Positions 42,767-51,443 of a DNA stretch of 64,000 nt are shown here, piece after piece. Positions within the stretch are counted from its first letter, which is position 1, and the number at the start of each line of letters is the position of its first letter. The DNA comes from JBNJGT01 sp051819765. GTDB taxonomy: Archaea > Nanobdellota > Nanobdellia > Woesearchaeales > JACJVW01. Where the stretch lies: positions 1 to 64,000 of the forward strand of contig JBNJGT010000001.1 in assembly GCA_051819765.1 (NCBI GenBank). Direction: 5' to 3'. The position numbers and the translations under genes are program-made. Below the pieces are notes generated by a model. It did no database searches and had not been told where the DNA came from. It saw only the letters and a program-made list of their open reading frames with translations.

Positions 42767-44347
42767 TGCTGCCTTCACCAGGTCAAAGAACATGGGTGAT
42801 GGTTGTTCAAGCCGGGATGTGAGTTCCGGGTGGAACTGAGCCCCCATGAAGAAGGGGTGGTTGTCAAGCTCAACTACCTGCATGATTTTCTCGTCAGGGG
42901 TCATGCCGCTGAAGACCAGGCCTTTTTTCTCAAGTTGTTCTCTGTATTCTGGGTTGACCTCAAAGCGGTGCCTGAAGCGGCGCCTGATTGTGGTATCCTC
43001 AAATATCCTGTGGGCTCTTGTGTGCTCCTTGATTTTCACATCATGGCCTCCCAACCGCATGGTACCACCTTTCTCGGTTACTTCCTTTTGCTCGGGCAGG
43101 ATGTCAACAACTGGGTGGGGTGTTTTCTTGTCGAACTCTGTTGAATTCGCATCTTTGAGGCCGCAGACGTTTCGGGCAAATTCAATGACTGCAATCTGCA
43201 GCCCTAAGCAGATACCGAGGAACGGGATCTTATTTTCCCTGATGTATTGGATGACTTTGATCTTTCCCTCGCTACCGCGGGAGCCGAATCCGCCTGGGAC
43301 AATGACCCCATCTATTCCCTGGAGAGCCTGTTCCACTGAAGTGGTGCCTTCTTCAATCTCAGTTGTCTCGATCCAGCGGAGCTCCACGGCAGTATCCAGG
43401 TGGGCACCTGCATGCTTGAGGGCTTCCATTATGCTGATGTATGAATCGTGCAGTTTAGTGTACTTGCCGCAGATCGCGATTGATACTTTCTTACGGGACC
43501 CCTTTATGTTTTTCACCAGCTTTTCCCAGTTTGCAAGGTCGCTAGTCTGCAGTGAAAGCTTGTCCTCCAGGATCTTGTCAAGGCGTTCCTGCTTGAAGAT
43601 GAGGGGCAATTCATAGACCTGGTCGAAGTCCGGGTCAGAGATCACATTCTCCTGGTCGACATTACAGAAGAGGGCAATCTTTTTCTTGGAGTCATTATCG
43701 AGTGTCCGGGGTGTTCTTCCTACTATGATGTCCGGCTGAATGCCGATCTCGCGGAGTTTCTGGACACTTTGCTGGGTGGGTTTTGTTTTCTGTTCACCCA
43801 CGCACTCAAGTTCAGGGAGATAGGTCACATGGATGTAGAGAATGTTATCCCTGCCGACCTCGCTTCGTAGCTGGCGGGCTGCCTCATTAAAGAGCATCAT
43901 CTCAATGTCTCCGACAGTGCCTCCCATCTCGATGAGGACCACATCGGCGTTCTCTTTTTGGGCAATCTCGAAGAACCTATCTTTGATGGCGTTTGTCACG
44001 TGGGGAATCATCTGCACTGTCTTTCCCAGGTAATCTCCTTTTCTTTCCTTTTCAATCACGTGTTGGAAGATTTTCCCTGAGGTCAGATTCCATGAGAATT
44101 TGCAGTCGATGTTGAGGAACCGCTCATAATGGCCAAAGTCCAGGTCAACTTCTCCTCCATCATCAAGCACAAATACCTCTCCATGCTCGAAGGGGTTCAT
44201 GGTGCCGGGATCGATGTTGAGATAGCCGTCGCATTTTATGCTTACAACCCTGTTTTTGGTTGAGAGCAATCTTCCGACGGATGCACTTACGATTCCTTTT
44301 CCTAGGCCAGATAGAACTCCTCCTGTTGTGACAATGAATTTTGGCAT
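42701..44347 (-). CDS. pyrG: CTP synthase
   Basis: A 548-residue enzyme that makes CTP from UTP, ATP and glutamine. MPKFIVTTGGVLSGLGKGI is the synthase P-loop start, GGTVGDIE a conserved synthase motif. The glutaminase half has GGFGSRG, GICLGLQ with the nucleophile Cys and QFHPEL with the catalytic His. Length is normal. TTTTTAAAT about 27 bp upstream on this strand fits leaderless transcription. Confidence 0.96.
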   Translation of the reverse strand: MPKFIVTTGGVLSGLGKGIVSASVGRLLSTKNRVVSIKCDGYLNIDPGTMNPFEHGEVFVLDDGGEVDLDFGHYERFLNIDCKFSWNLTSGKIFQHVIEKERKGDYLGKTVQMIPHVTNAIKDRFFEIAQKENADVVLIEMGGTVGDIEMMLFNEAARQLRSEVGRDNILYIHVTYLPELECVGEQKTKPTQQSVQKLREIGIQPDIIVGRTPRTLDNDSKKKIALFCNVDQENVISDPDFDQVYELPLIFKQERLDKILEDKLSLQTSDLANWEKLVKNIKGSRKKVSIAICGKYTKLHDSYISIMEALKHAGAHLDTAVELRWIETTEIEEGTTSVEQALQGIDGVIVPGGFGSRGSEGKIKVIQYIRENKIPFLGICLGLQIAVIEFARNVCGLKDANSTEFDKKTPHPVVDILPEQKEVTEKGGTMRLGGHDVKIKEHTRAHRIFEDTTIRRRFRHRFEVNPEYREQLEKKGLVFSGMTPDEKIMQVVELDNHPFFMGAQFHPELTSRLEQPSPMFFDLVKAALKRTQESDELIAPNARNAPLQ

Positions 44348-44434
44348 GGGGGTGATGTTCTCTAGGTGTTTTTAAATGTTTCTTCCTGCGAGAGTACAAA
44401 AATATTTAAGAATGGCCTGATTCACCACCGCCTG

Positions 44435-45340
44435 ATGGTTGATGTTTCCACATATCTGCAAAACAGCAAACGGATTGTCATAAAGCTGGGGTCTGAACTG
44501 ATCAATGAACGGCAAGTCATTGATTTTGCCGGGGATATCAGTGATCTTATCCAAAAGGACCAACGTGAGGTATTCTTGGTGTCAAGCGGCGCAATCAAAC
44601 GTGGTAAACAGCGCTGCACTGCCCCTGGGCCTGATGATATCGTGAGAAAGCAGGTCAATGCGTCTGTTGGGCAGGGGGATCTCATTGACTTGTATCGGGA
44701 TGCGTTCCAGTTTTATGGGCTTGAACCTGCGCAGGTCTTGGTGTGCCGGAATGACATCGATCTGGATCTCTTTTTTGCGGATCCTTACTTCAAAGAGAAC
44801 CCGGATATGCGGGATTACCTTGAGGGACTGGGTCCTGTGCCAGGGGGTATGAACGGGGTGACTGGGCTCTTGTATAGGGAATATACGCGTAAGTACGAGC
44901 GCAGGCAAAACTTTGTTTCCATGACCCGACGGGTGATGCACCCTGATTCGGGGATAATCGCTATCGGGAATGAGAATGATACGATCGCAACGCAGGATAT
45001 CACGTTCGGTGATAATGATCTGCTTGCCGCACATTCAGCCAAGGCCCTTGAGGCAGATCTCCTTTTGATCATGACCCGGGTTGATGGCATTTATCCGAGG
45101 GAGGCATTCCATACGGGATGCTATGAGCCAATCCCGTACACCTGCGACATTGAGGGTTTGCGCCGCGAGTGCACCACTGAGCTGACAGCCCATGGTACGG
45201 GAGGTGGAATCTCTAAGGTGAAAGCGGCAGAGATCGCAACCCCCTATGGAACCAATGTGTTTGTTGCGGGTGGTATGCGGGATCATGCGATCAAGCGGAT
45301 ATTTGAGGGAGATACTACCGGCACGTTCATATATCGATAG
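44435..45340 (+). CDS. Glutamate 5-kinase-like amino acid kinase
   Basis: A 301-residue amino-acid-kinase-fold protein: RIVIKLGSELIN, VSSGAIKRG, GNENDTIAT and FGDNDLLAAHSAKALEADLLLIMTRV resemble ProB, the first step of proline synthesis. Between these lies an unusual stretch of about 50 residues (DLFFADPYFKENPDMRDYLEG to YERRQNFVSMTRR) not expected in ProB, and there is no C-terminal PUA domain and no proA neighbour. It may phosphorylate another substrate. The ATG at 44435 follows TATTTAAG by about 30 bp. Confidence 0.75.
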   Translation: MVDVSTYLQNSKRIVIKLGSELINERQVIDFAGDISDLIQKDQREVFLVSSGAIKRGKQRCTAPGPDDIVRKQVNASVGQGDLIDLYRDAFQFYGLEPAQVLVCRNDIDLDLFFADPYFKENPDMRDYLEGLGPVPGGMNGVTGLLYREYTRKYERRQNFVSMTRRVMHPDSGIIAIGNENDTIATQDITFGDNDLLAAHSAKALEADLLLIMTRVDGIYPREAFHTGCYEPIPYTCDIEGLRRECTTELTAHGTGGGISKVKAAEIATPYGTNVFVAGGMRDHAIKRIFEGDTTGTFIYR

Positions 45341-45348
45341 GAATCGGT

Positions 45349-45936
45349 TCATTTGTGGGGGTTGCCCAATCTTAGTAATTTGCACGAACCAACGTACAAA
45401 GGGCCCATGGCGATGTATGCCAACTGCATCCAGGGTGGGGCGTGCAGGCAGTTACATCCGGGCAGTCCGGCATGTGCCGCGGTTGCCAGGTTTTGTATGT
45501 CCAGAACGTGATACCCTAACGATTCGGCCATGAGTAGCATTGTCCAATAGAACAGGATAAACCCTGCGATTTGCATATATGGGTTTGACAGGCGATGCTC
45601 CCAGGATGCGTGGATGAAGTATACGAGGAAGAGGCCTGAGGCCCAGGCGAAAAGCGGAAAGAGGTTGAGTCCCAGGAGGTAGACATTTTCATGATTGTAG
45701 CTATACTGGGTATTGGCAATCATGACCCATCCCAGTGCAAATACCGAAGAGAGCAACAGGTAGTACAGGGCTACTGTCCGGCGCGTTTGCAACAGGTGGG
45801 CTGCGATGAGCAGGTATATCGTGAGCGCAAGGATGGAGGGGTTTATGCGTGCCGCTATTATGAGTGCCAGGGCATAGACTGCGAACCTCTGGAGATTGGT
45901 ATTGCTGTCCATCATCAGTCTGAATACTGAGTTCAT
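45349..45936 (-). CDS. Hypothetical polytopic membrane protein
   Basis: A 195-residue protein with about six hydrophobic segments and a short cysteine-containing outside loop (GLPGCNCLHAPPW). I do not recognise the family. The start at 45936 fits TTTATATA centred about 27 bp upstream on this strand. It stands alone between the kinase-like gene (convergent) and the parvulin gene (divergent). Confidence 0.65.
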   Translation of the reverse strand: MNSVFRLMMDSNTNLQRFAVYALALIIAARINPSILALTIYLLIAAHLLQTRRTVALYYLLLSSVFALGWVMIANTQYSYNHENVYLLGLNLFPLFAWASGLFLVYFIHASWEHRLSNPYMQIAGFILFYWTMLLMAESLGYHVLDIQNLATAAHAGLPGCNCLHAPPWMQLAYIAMGPLYVGSCKLLRLGNPHK

Positions 45937-46167
45937 TTTGGCTTGCCAGGCAGTGTCATATATAAATTATTCTTTTTGCGACGTGGATTTTGCTCCTCTT
46001 GTGATGCAGATTTGCCTTTTGAGGCTACTGACGGGGCCTTGTTTCTTACCTCTTTTTAAAGGACCCGGTCGAAGAGCATGCAATGGGATTGATGTGGCTA
46101 TAGAAACTTTTAAATAAATCATGGGATTCGGATAATCCAAAGAAGTATTTATTCAAGGGTGGTAAAT

Positions 46168-47646
46168 GTGAGTGATGAAGATCCTGAAAATCTTAAGGAA
46201 ACAAAAAAGAAATCTGCTAAGCCTAAGCGCGTCAAGGTAAACCGTAAGAAGACAAAGCGGCGCAAGACTGAGGTACAAAAGCCAAAAGACAATACCTTGC
46301 TCTATGTCCTTGCTGCTGTCGTGGTGGTTGCACTTGTTGTGTGGGCAGTTACCCTGACCAGTCCTGGAGGGGATCAAACGGATGATACGGATGATACGGA
46401 TAGTTCTGGAATCGTTGCAACAGTCAATGGTGAGGAGATCACCATGGAAGAGATCAATCGGCAGTATGCCTTGCTCCCACCACAGATGAAGCAATCAATC
46501 ACCAAGGAGACCCTTTTGAACCGAACCATCGATGAGTTGGCTTTGATACAGGAAGCAGAACAAAAGGGCATTACAGTCTCCAATACAGAAGTCCAGGAGT
46601 ACATTAACCAGCTGATGGCTCAGAGTGGTATCACTGAGGAAGCTTTGGACCAACAACTTAAGCAAACCAATATGACTCGTGATGACCTTGAGGAGATTTA
46701 TAAGAAACAGCTGATGATCACAAAACTGTTCAATCAGACCGATTTAGGAATCAGTGTAACAGATGAGGAAGTGGAAGAGTATTACAATGAGAACACCAAT
46801 ACAAGCCTCATCACCGTAGCACCACAGGTCCGGGCGCGTCATATCCTTGTGCAAAACGAGAGCACGGCAGAAGAATTGCTTGTCCGGCTTGAAGAGGGTG
46901 AAAGCTTTGCTGAGCTTGCACAGAACTATTCCCAGGATCCTGGTTCAGCCGAGAATGGTGGAGACCTCGGTTATTTCCCAGAGGGTGCTATGGTACCTGC
47001 CTTCAATGATGCAGTGTTCAATATGACGGTCAATGATAGTCCGCGGATTGTTCAGAGTTCATTCGGATATCATATCGTGGATGTCACAGGGACCAAGGAG
47101 GGACAGGTAAAATCCCTTGAAGAAGTAGAACCGGAAATCCGACAGGTGCTTGAACAACAGAAACAGCAAGTTGCACTGGCTGATTATATAGAATCCGTGC
47201 GGGAAGCGGCAACTGTAACTGTCAATAAGGAGGTTCTTACTGGTGGTGCAACACCTACCAACGATGAGATTGAGACCTTCTCCAAGACTGGTTCAGAGGT
47301 CTGCACTGAGGATGGAAAACCCGTGGTCCGGGTATATACATCTTCAACCTGTCCACATTGTACATGGGTCAACCCTGCTGTGGATGAGGTTCTGCGGGAA
47401 TACTCTGGAGAGATTGTCGCACGACATTGGGAAGTTGACACAAAGGATGACCTTCTGACTCCGGAAGAGGAGGGGGCAATCCCTGCTCAGGACATGCAAG
47501 TGTACCAGGCAAACAATCCGCAGGGGTATGTGCCGTACTTTGATTTCGGTTGCGTCTATACCCGTGTCGGGACCGGTTATGAACGGACCGATGACCTGGA
47601 ACAGGAAAAGGCAGAATTCCGGACAATCATTGAAGAGTTAATTTAA
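46168..47646 (+). CDS. Membrane-anchored parvulin peptidyl-prolyl isomerase with thioredoxin-like C-terminus
   Basis: A 492-residue extracytoplasmic folding factor. A basic N-terminus (poly Lys/Arg) precedes one membrane helix (about 45-62). A SurA/PrsA-type N domain follows, then a parvulin domain with RARHILVQ, GGDLGYFPEG and QSSFGYHIVDV (about 220-310). Near residue 396 comes STCPHCTW, a CPHC redox motif in a thioredoxin-like region. I prefer GTG 46168, 6 nt after AGGGTGG; GTG 46159 is in frame just upstream. The protein could couple proline isomerisation with disulfide chemistry for secreted proteins. Confidence 0.85.
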   Translation: MSDEDPENLKETKKKSAKPKRVKVNRKKTKRRKTEVQKPKDNTLLYVLAAVVVVALVVWAVTLTSPGGDQTDDTDDTDSSGIVATVNGEEITMEEINRQYALLPPQMKQSITKETLLNRTIDELALIQEAEQKGITVSNTEVQEYINQLMAQSGITEEALDQQLKQTNMTRDDLEEIYKKQLMITKLFNQTDLGISVTDEEVEEYYNENTNTSLITVAPQVRARHILVQNESTAEELLVRLEEGESFAELAQNYSQDPGSAENGGDLGYFPEGAMVPAFNDAVFNMTVNDSPRIVQSSFGYHIVDVTGTKEGQVKSLEEVEPEIRQVLEQQKQQVALADYIESVREAATVTVNKEVLTGGATPTNDEIETFSKTGSEVCTEDGKPVVRVYTSSTCPHCTWVNPAVDEVLREYSGEIVARHWEVDTKDDLLTPEEEGAIPAQDMQVYQANNPQGYVPYFDFGCVYTRVGTGYERTDDLEQEKAEFRTIIEELI

Positions 47647-47648
47647 TT

Positions 47649-47849
47649 TCATTCTAATTTTTCTTTCTTAAGATCGTAGGAGTCGATTGGCGCGTAGGTC
47701 ATAGAGATGAGTGATGCCACAAACATCAGTGTGAATACGATCATGAATGCGAACCCCCATGAAGGATAGCTTGCAAATACGTTGAATGATATAATAAGCC
47801 CGATAATACTTGTTATCATGAAGGAACCGTTTAGTGGGGCAATTCCCAT
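47649..47849 (-). CDS. Small conserved two-helix membrane protein
   Basis: A 66-residue protein with two hydrophobic segments (FMITSIIGLIISFNVFA and FAFMIVFTLMFVASLISM) and a charged tail. GAGGTGAT lies 4 nt before the ATG at 47849, which fixes this start; the longer frame upstream runs through the tRNA region. I recall similar small proteins in DPANN genomes but cannot name a function. Confidence 0.7.
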   Translation of the reverse strand: MGIAPLNGSFMITSIIGLIISFNVFASYPSWGFAFMIVFTLMFVASLISMTYAPIDSYDLKKEKLE

Positions 47850-47909
47850 CTGCATCACCTCTTTTTTTGTTATATGTGGCCCATGTTTAAAAACTTTTTG
47901 AGTGAGAAC

Positions 47910-47919
47910 TTTTATAAAT
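47910..47919 (+). promoter_or_regulatory. TATA box of tRNA-Leu
   Basis: TTTTATAAAT is centred about 29 bp before the mature 5' end of the tRNA at 47944, so the primary transcript would have a leader of only a few nucleotides. Confidence 0.6.
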
Positions 47920-47943
47920 GAGGACCTTTTCCTCATCATAGTC

Positions 47944-48066
47944 GCGGGGGTGCCGGAGTGGCCAAACGGGATGGACTCAAGGGTATTGAGTGAAGAGCTC
48001 CCTGGAGCTATGACTGAGCAATCCATTGGCTTAGTGCCTACGAGGGTTCAAATCCCTTCCCCCGCA
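47944..48066 (+). tRNA. tRNA-Leu (anticodon CAA) with intron
   Basis: A class II tRNA. The acceptor arm GCGGGGG (47944-47950) pairs with CCCCCGC (48059-48065), followed by A; the T arm is GAGGG-TTCAAAT-CCCTT. The anticodon stem ATGGA/TCCAT closes loop CTCAAGA with anticodon CAA (47978-47980), and GGC-TTAGT-GCC is the long variable arm. A 39-nt intron (47982-48020) sits after position 37, the canonical archaeal site; it contains the hairpin AGCTCC/GGAGCT. The CCA end is not encoded. Confidence 0.93.
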
Positions 48067-48198
48067 TTTCTACTATAGGGTTTAATTCTGGACTCATTTG
48101 AGCTTAACTTCCCGGATTTTCCTGTTTCTCTTTGCAGTTCTTCAAATCCTTCCAAATGTCTAATCCCTGATTGATTTGGCTATCAATGAAAAGGCTGG

Positions 48199-48585
48199 TT
48201 TCAGATCTTGTTTCGGGTTATTTTGTTTGGGGCTCTCGAGGAGATTCGTTATGGGCAACATCTCTTTGGGTGTGATTTTGATACCTCAGGCTTTAATCCT
48301 CATAATGAGACTAATCTTCACAATGTTTCGGTCATCGCTTATTTTGAGGTTGAGGCTTTTATTTGAGTACTGCGGCTATTGTAGCTTTTTTTCCTCTCTT
48401 CAGAGGTTTTTACCGTAAAATAAACTATCCCAGTGAGCAACCTAGGGGATTGATACTTGTGGTTTATTATGTCTGAAATCATATTTTCTTTTATTTTCTT
48501 AGATAGGTCTTGTATTTTAGAGGAGCCTTTTGAGTTTTTGATATCTTTTTTGTTCTTTAGATGTAGCCAGAGAGGTAATTGGTGA
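48199..48585 (+). pseudogene. Broken copy of the EEISYG/NxQNETNLHN membrane protein
   Basis: Translations in shifting frames match the intact gene just downstream: ILFGALEEIRYGQHLFG then NPHNETNLHNV, a stop, later FRGFYRKINYPSEQPRG, another stop, and a final ILEEPFEFLISFLFF piece. The N-terminal third is missing. The order of blocks is the same as in 48630-49220 and 29446-30045. So this is a decayed tandem duplicate. Positions 48067-48198 show nothing I can support. Confidence 0.8.
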
Positions 48586-48599
48586 TAAAGGGTATGTAT

Positions 48600-48608
48600 T
48601 TTTTATAT
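48600..48608 (+). promoter_or_regulatory. TATA box
   Basis: TTTTTATAT is centred 26-27 bp before the ATG at 48630 and decides for that start over the in-frame GTG at 48579. It lies just after the pseudogene. Confidence 0.55.
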
Positions 48609-48629
48609 GAGTTTGCGTCAATACTTTTG

Positions 48630-49220
48630 ATGAAAACCTTATACTGGGTAGCTTTTGCCATATTTTTTCTTAGTCTGTTTGGATTTATTGGTTGTGCAGA
48701 GACAGGCCTGATAGAGCTCTTGACGTTTGTGTTTTTCCTGCTTGCAGCATATTGGCAGTTTCGGATTTTCAGGTCTGGGAAGTATAGGCTATTCTCTTTG
48801 CTCTTTATGCTACTGTTTTTGTTCGGGGCTCTCGAGGAGATTAGCTATGGGCAGCATTTCTTTGGGTATGATGTGGATACGTCAGCCGTGAACAAACAGA
48901 ATGAGACCAATGTGCACAATATCGATTTTTATAGGATTGGTTGTCCTGAGATCATTCAAACTAGCATTGGGTGTGAAGGTGATGACTTCATCTATTTTGG
49001 GGTTCTTTTGTTCGGGGTGGCTTTATTGATGTCTCTCATTCCTGTGATTGCCCGTTTCTATAGGCGGATTGGATTTCCTGGCCATTATCCTTTGTATGGT
49101 TTGGCTTTTGGTTTGGTGATACTTTTGTCATATAACCTGTATTTTGGTTGTATCCAGGAATTTTTTGACTTCCTCATTGCCTTACTCTTTTATGGGTATA
49201 GTCATGATTTAAATAGATGA
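48630..49220 (+). CDS. Membrane protein of the EEISYG/NxQNETNLHN family, intact copy
   Basis: A 196-residue protein with about five membrane segments and the signature ALEEISYGQHFFGYD with NKQNETNVHNID. With the ATG at 48630 its length matches the 199-residue relative at 29446-30045. Conserved Glu, His, Asn and Asp residues between membrane segments suggest a functional site near the membrane surface. Function unknown. It is followed at once by the PHP phosphatase gene, whose TATA box lies in its last codons. Confidence 0.75.
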   Translation: MKTLYWVAFAIFFLSLFGFIGCAETGLIELLTFVFFLLAAYWQFRIFRSGKYRLFSLLFMLLFLFGALEEISYGQHFFGYDVDTSAVNKQNETNVHNIDFYRIGCPEIIQTSIGCEGDDFIYFGVLLFGVALLMSLIPVIARFYRRIGFPGHYPLYGLAFGLVILLSYNLYFGCIQEFFDFLIALLFYGYSHDLNR

Positions 49221-49237
49221 GTGGATTCTTCTGGGGC

Positions 49238-50032
49238 ATGTTTGATTATCATGTCCATACCAACTATACGTTTGATGCCCGGAGTACGGTGGATGAGTAT
49301 TGTCAGGCGACATCGGCTGCAGGCATTGATGAGATCTGTTTCACGAATCATCAGGAAGCGAATCTGACACGTGGTCGCTACAAACTGGCTTTGACACGCC
49401 GCGAATGGGGGCGGCATTTCAAGGAGGTCGAACTGGCCAGACAACAATATCCTGAATTAACCCTTCGGGTAGGGGTTGAGCTTGGCTATTATCCTGGTAT
49501 GGAAGCGACGCTTGAGGCTTTCACCGCGAAGTATCCCTTTGACTATGTCCTGGGGAGTGTGCATTCAGTGAATGAGCAGATGATAAGTGCGCCTATGACC
49601 CGTGCAGTCTCAATTGACGAAGCTAATGAGGTCGCCCATGATTATTTCTCATTGGTCAAGCAGGCCATATCCTCGGAGCTTTTTGATGCTATCGGACATA
49701 TAGAACTTCCCAGGAAACAGCTGCCGGGACTTCCCTTTCAAGTCTATCGGGATGAGTTGCTCGAATGTGGGGAGTTGATGCTTCGTCATGATGTGGGCTT
49801 TGAAGTCAACACTGGTGGATACCGCCATCAGGCCGGTGAAACGTATCCCCAGCCTGCTGCGTTGGAAATGCTATGTGAACTTGGCGTCACAAAGGTGAGT
49901 ATGGGGTCTGATGCCCATATGACCCCAGAGTTAGGGCATGAGTTTCCTACTGCGGTTGCACTTTTAAAGCGGTGTGGGTATGGTTCTCTTTGTCGCTATG
50001 AGAACCGGGTAGCATTATCCCAAAAACTATAA
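49238..50032 (+). CDS. PHP-domain phosphatase, histidinol-phosphatase-like
   Basis: A 264-residue metal-dependent phosphoesterase. MFDYHVHTNYTFD gives the HxH site and FTNHQE, GVELGYYP, GSVHSV, and GSDAHMTPELGH the other PHP metal ligands. The layout fits HisK-type histidinol phosphatases, but no other histidine genes are nearby, so the true substrate is open. The start at 49238 fits ATTTAAATA (49207-49215) 27 bp upstream; an in-frame ATG at 49217 is too close to it. Confidence 0.82.
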   Translation: MFDYHVHTNYTFDARSTVDEYCQATSAAGIDEICFTNHQEANLTRGRYKLALTRREWGRHFKEVELARQQYPELTLRVGVELGYYPGMEATLEAFTAKYPFDYVLGSVHSVNEQMISAPMTRAVSIDEANEVAHDYFSLVKQAISSELFDAIGHIELPRKQLPGLPFQVYRDELLECGELMLRHDVGFEVNTGGYRHQAGETYPQPAALEMLCELGVTKVSMGSDAHMTPELGHEFPTAVALLKRCGYGSLCRYENRVALSQKL

Positions 50033-50057
50033 AAACACTGTCCTTCCTATAGTGTGA

Positions 50058-51395
50058 ATGGTCTTAGAGATACGAAGTGTTGGCGGATATAACGAGGTTG
50101 GCAAGAACATGACTGCCATCCGGGTTGATAACGAGGTCATTATCCTTGATATGGGGCTTCATCTGGAAAATTACATACGGGTCACCCAAGAGGAAGATGT
50201 GGTCAAGTTCGGAGTCAAGGATCTGACTGAGGCTGGTGCTATCCCTGACATCTCGCAGCTGAAGGAATGGAGAAGCCTGGTGTCGGCCATCATACCGACG
50301 CACGCGCATCTTGATCACGTGGGAGCAATCCCGTATCTTGGCAACAAGTTTGCAGCGCCCATCCTGTGCACGCCTTTTACTGCTGAAGTCATTGAGTCAA
50401 TCCTGCGGGATGAGAGAATAACCCTTAAGAACCCAATTAAGAAATTGAATGTCAATTCGCGATATACTCTCTCTGAATCAATCACTATTGAATTCCTGAA
50501 CGGTACTCATTCAACGCCGCATACGGTTATTGTCGCTATCCATACCCCGTATGGGGTCATTCTCTATGCAAATGATTTCAAATTCGACTTGTATCCGACT
50601 TTCGGAAAAAAACCGAATCTGGCGCGCCTCGAAGAGCTTGGGAAAGAAGGGAAGGTCCATTCACTTATTGTTGATTCCACGTATGCTCCCCACCGGAAGA
50701 AGACGCCGTCAGAGTCTGTTGCACAACTCATGTTACGGGATGTGCTCTTGGGTACTGATAGCTCCAAAAAGCTGGTGGTTGTCAGCACGTTTTCGTCGCA
50801 TATTGCCCGGTTGAAGTCGATCGTCGAGTATGCGCGTAAACTGCACAGAAAGCCAATCTTCCTGGGGCGAAGCCTTGCCAAATACGCTGAGGCTGCGGAG
50901 CGGGCCAATCTCATCAATTTCAGTGAGGATGCGGAGGTCATCAAATACGCGCGCAAGATCAAGAAAAAATTGCGTGATGTGAACAAGAACAAAGAGGAGC
51001 GCCGCAAGCATCTTCTGGTTGTGACAGGTCATCAGGGAGAACCCCGGTCAGTATTATCCCGGATGATCAGCGGTGAGCTTGACTTTGAATTTGAGCCTGA
51101 GGATCATGTGGTCTTTTCCTGCACTGTCATCCCTACTGAGACAAACCTGAAGAACCGGCAGGACATGGAGGATAAACTGGCTCAGCGGGATGTGCGGATC
51201 TTTCGGGATATCCATGTGAGCGGTCATGCTGCGCGTGAGGACCTGCGGGACCTTATCCACCTGGTGAAACCACAGCATATCATCCCTGCGCACGGTGATT
51301 TCAATATGACGTCTGCACTGGTTGATTTGTGCCGGGATATCGGCTATAAGTCTGTCTTATTGCTTCAGAATGGGGATAGTGTGGATCTCACATAG
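50058..51395 (+). CDS. rnj: RNase J family exonuclease
   Basis: A 445-residue beta-CASP metallo-beta-lactamase RNase. THAHLDHVGAIPYL is motif 2 (HxHxDH), GTHSTPHTV motif 3, YANDFKFD motif 4, VDSTYA precedes the beta-CASP region, and SGHAAREDL with IPAHGDFNM ends the catalytic core. Archaeal RNase J is a 5'-3' exonuclease of about this length without the bacterial C-terminal domain. TATAAAAAC is about 27 bp upstream of the ATG. Confidence 0.92.
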   Translation: MVLEIRSVGGYNEVGKNMTAIRVDNEVIILDMGLHLENYIRVTQEEDVVKFGVKDLTEAGAIPDISQLKEWRSLVSAIIPTHAHLDHVGAIPYLGNKFAAPILCTPFTAEVIESILRDERITLKNPIKKLNVNSRYTLSESITIEFLNGTHSTPHTVIVAIHTPYGVILYANDFKFDLYPTFGKKPNLARLEELGKEGKVHSLIVDSTYAPHRKKTPSESVAQLMLRDVLLGTDSSKKLVVVSTFSSHIARLKSIVEYARKLHRKPIFLGRSLAKYAEAAERANLINFSEDAEVIKYARKIKKKLRDVNKNKEERRKHLLVVTGHQGEPRSVLSRMISGELDFEFEPEDHVVFSCTVIPTETNLKNRQDMEDKLAQRDVRIFRDIHVSGHAAREDLRDLIHLVKPQHIIPAHGDFNMTSALVDLCRDIGYKSVLLLQNGDSVDLT

Positions 51396-51443
51396 AAATC
51401 TTTAAAAAGATAGTATCTCTCCAAAAGGGAGAGGGGGTTAATC

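Noticed and set aside
42846..43616. 256-residue plus-strand open frame
   Set aside because: Antisense to CTP synthase, which has all catalytic motifs; no independent coding evidence.
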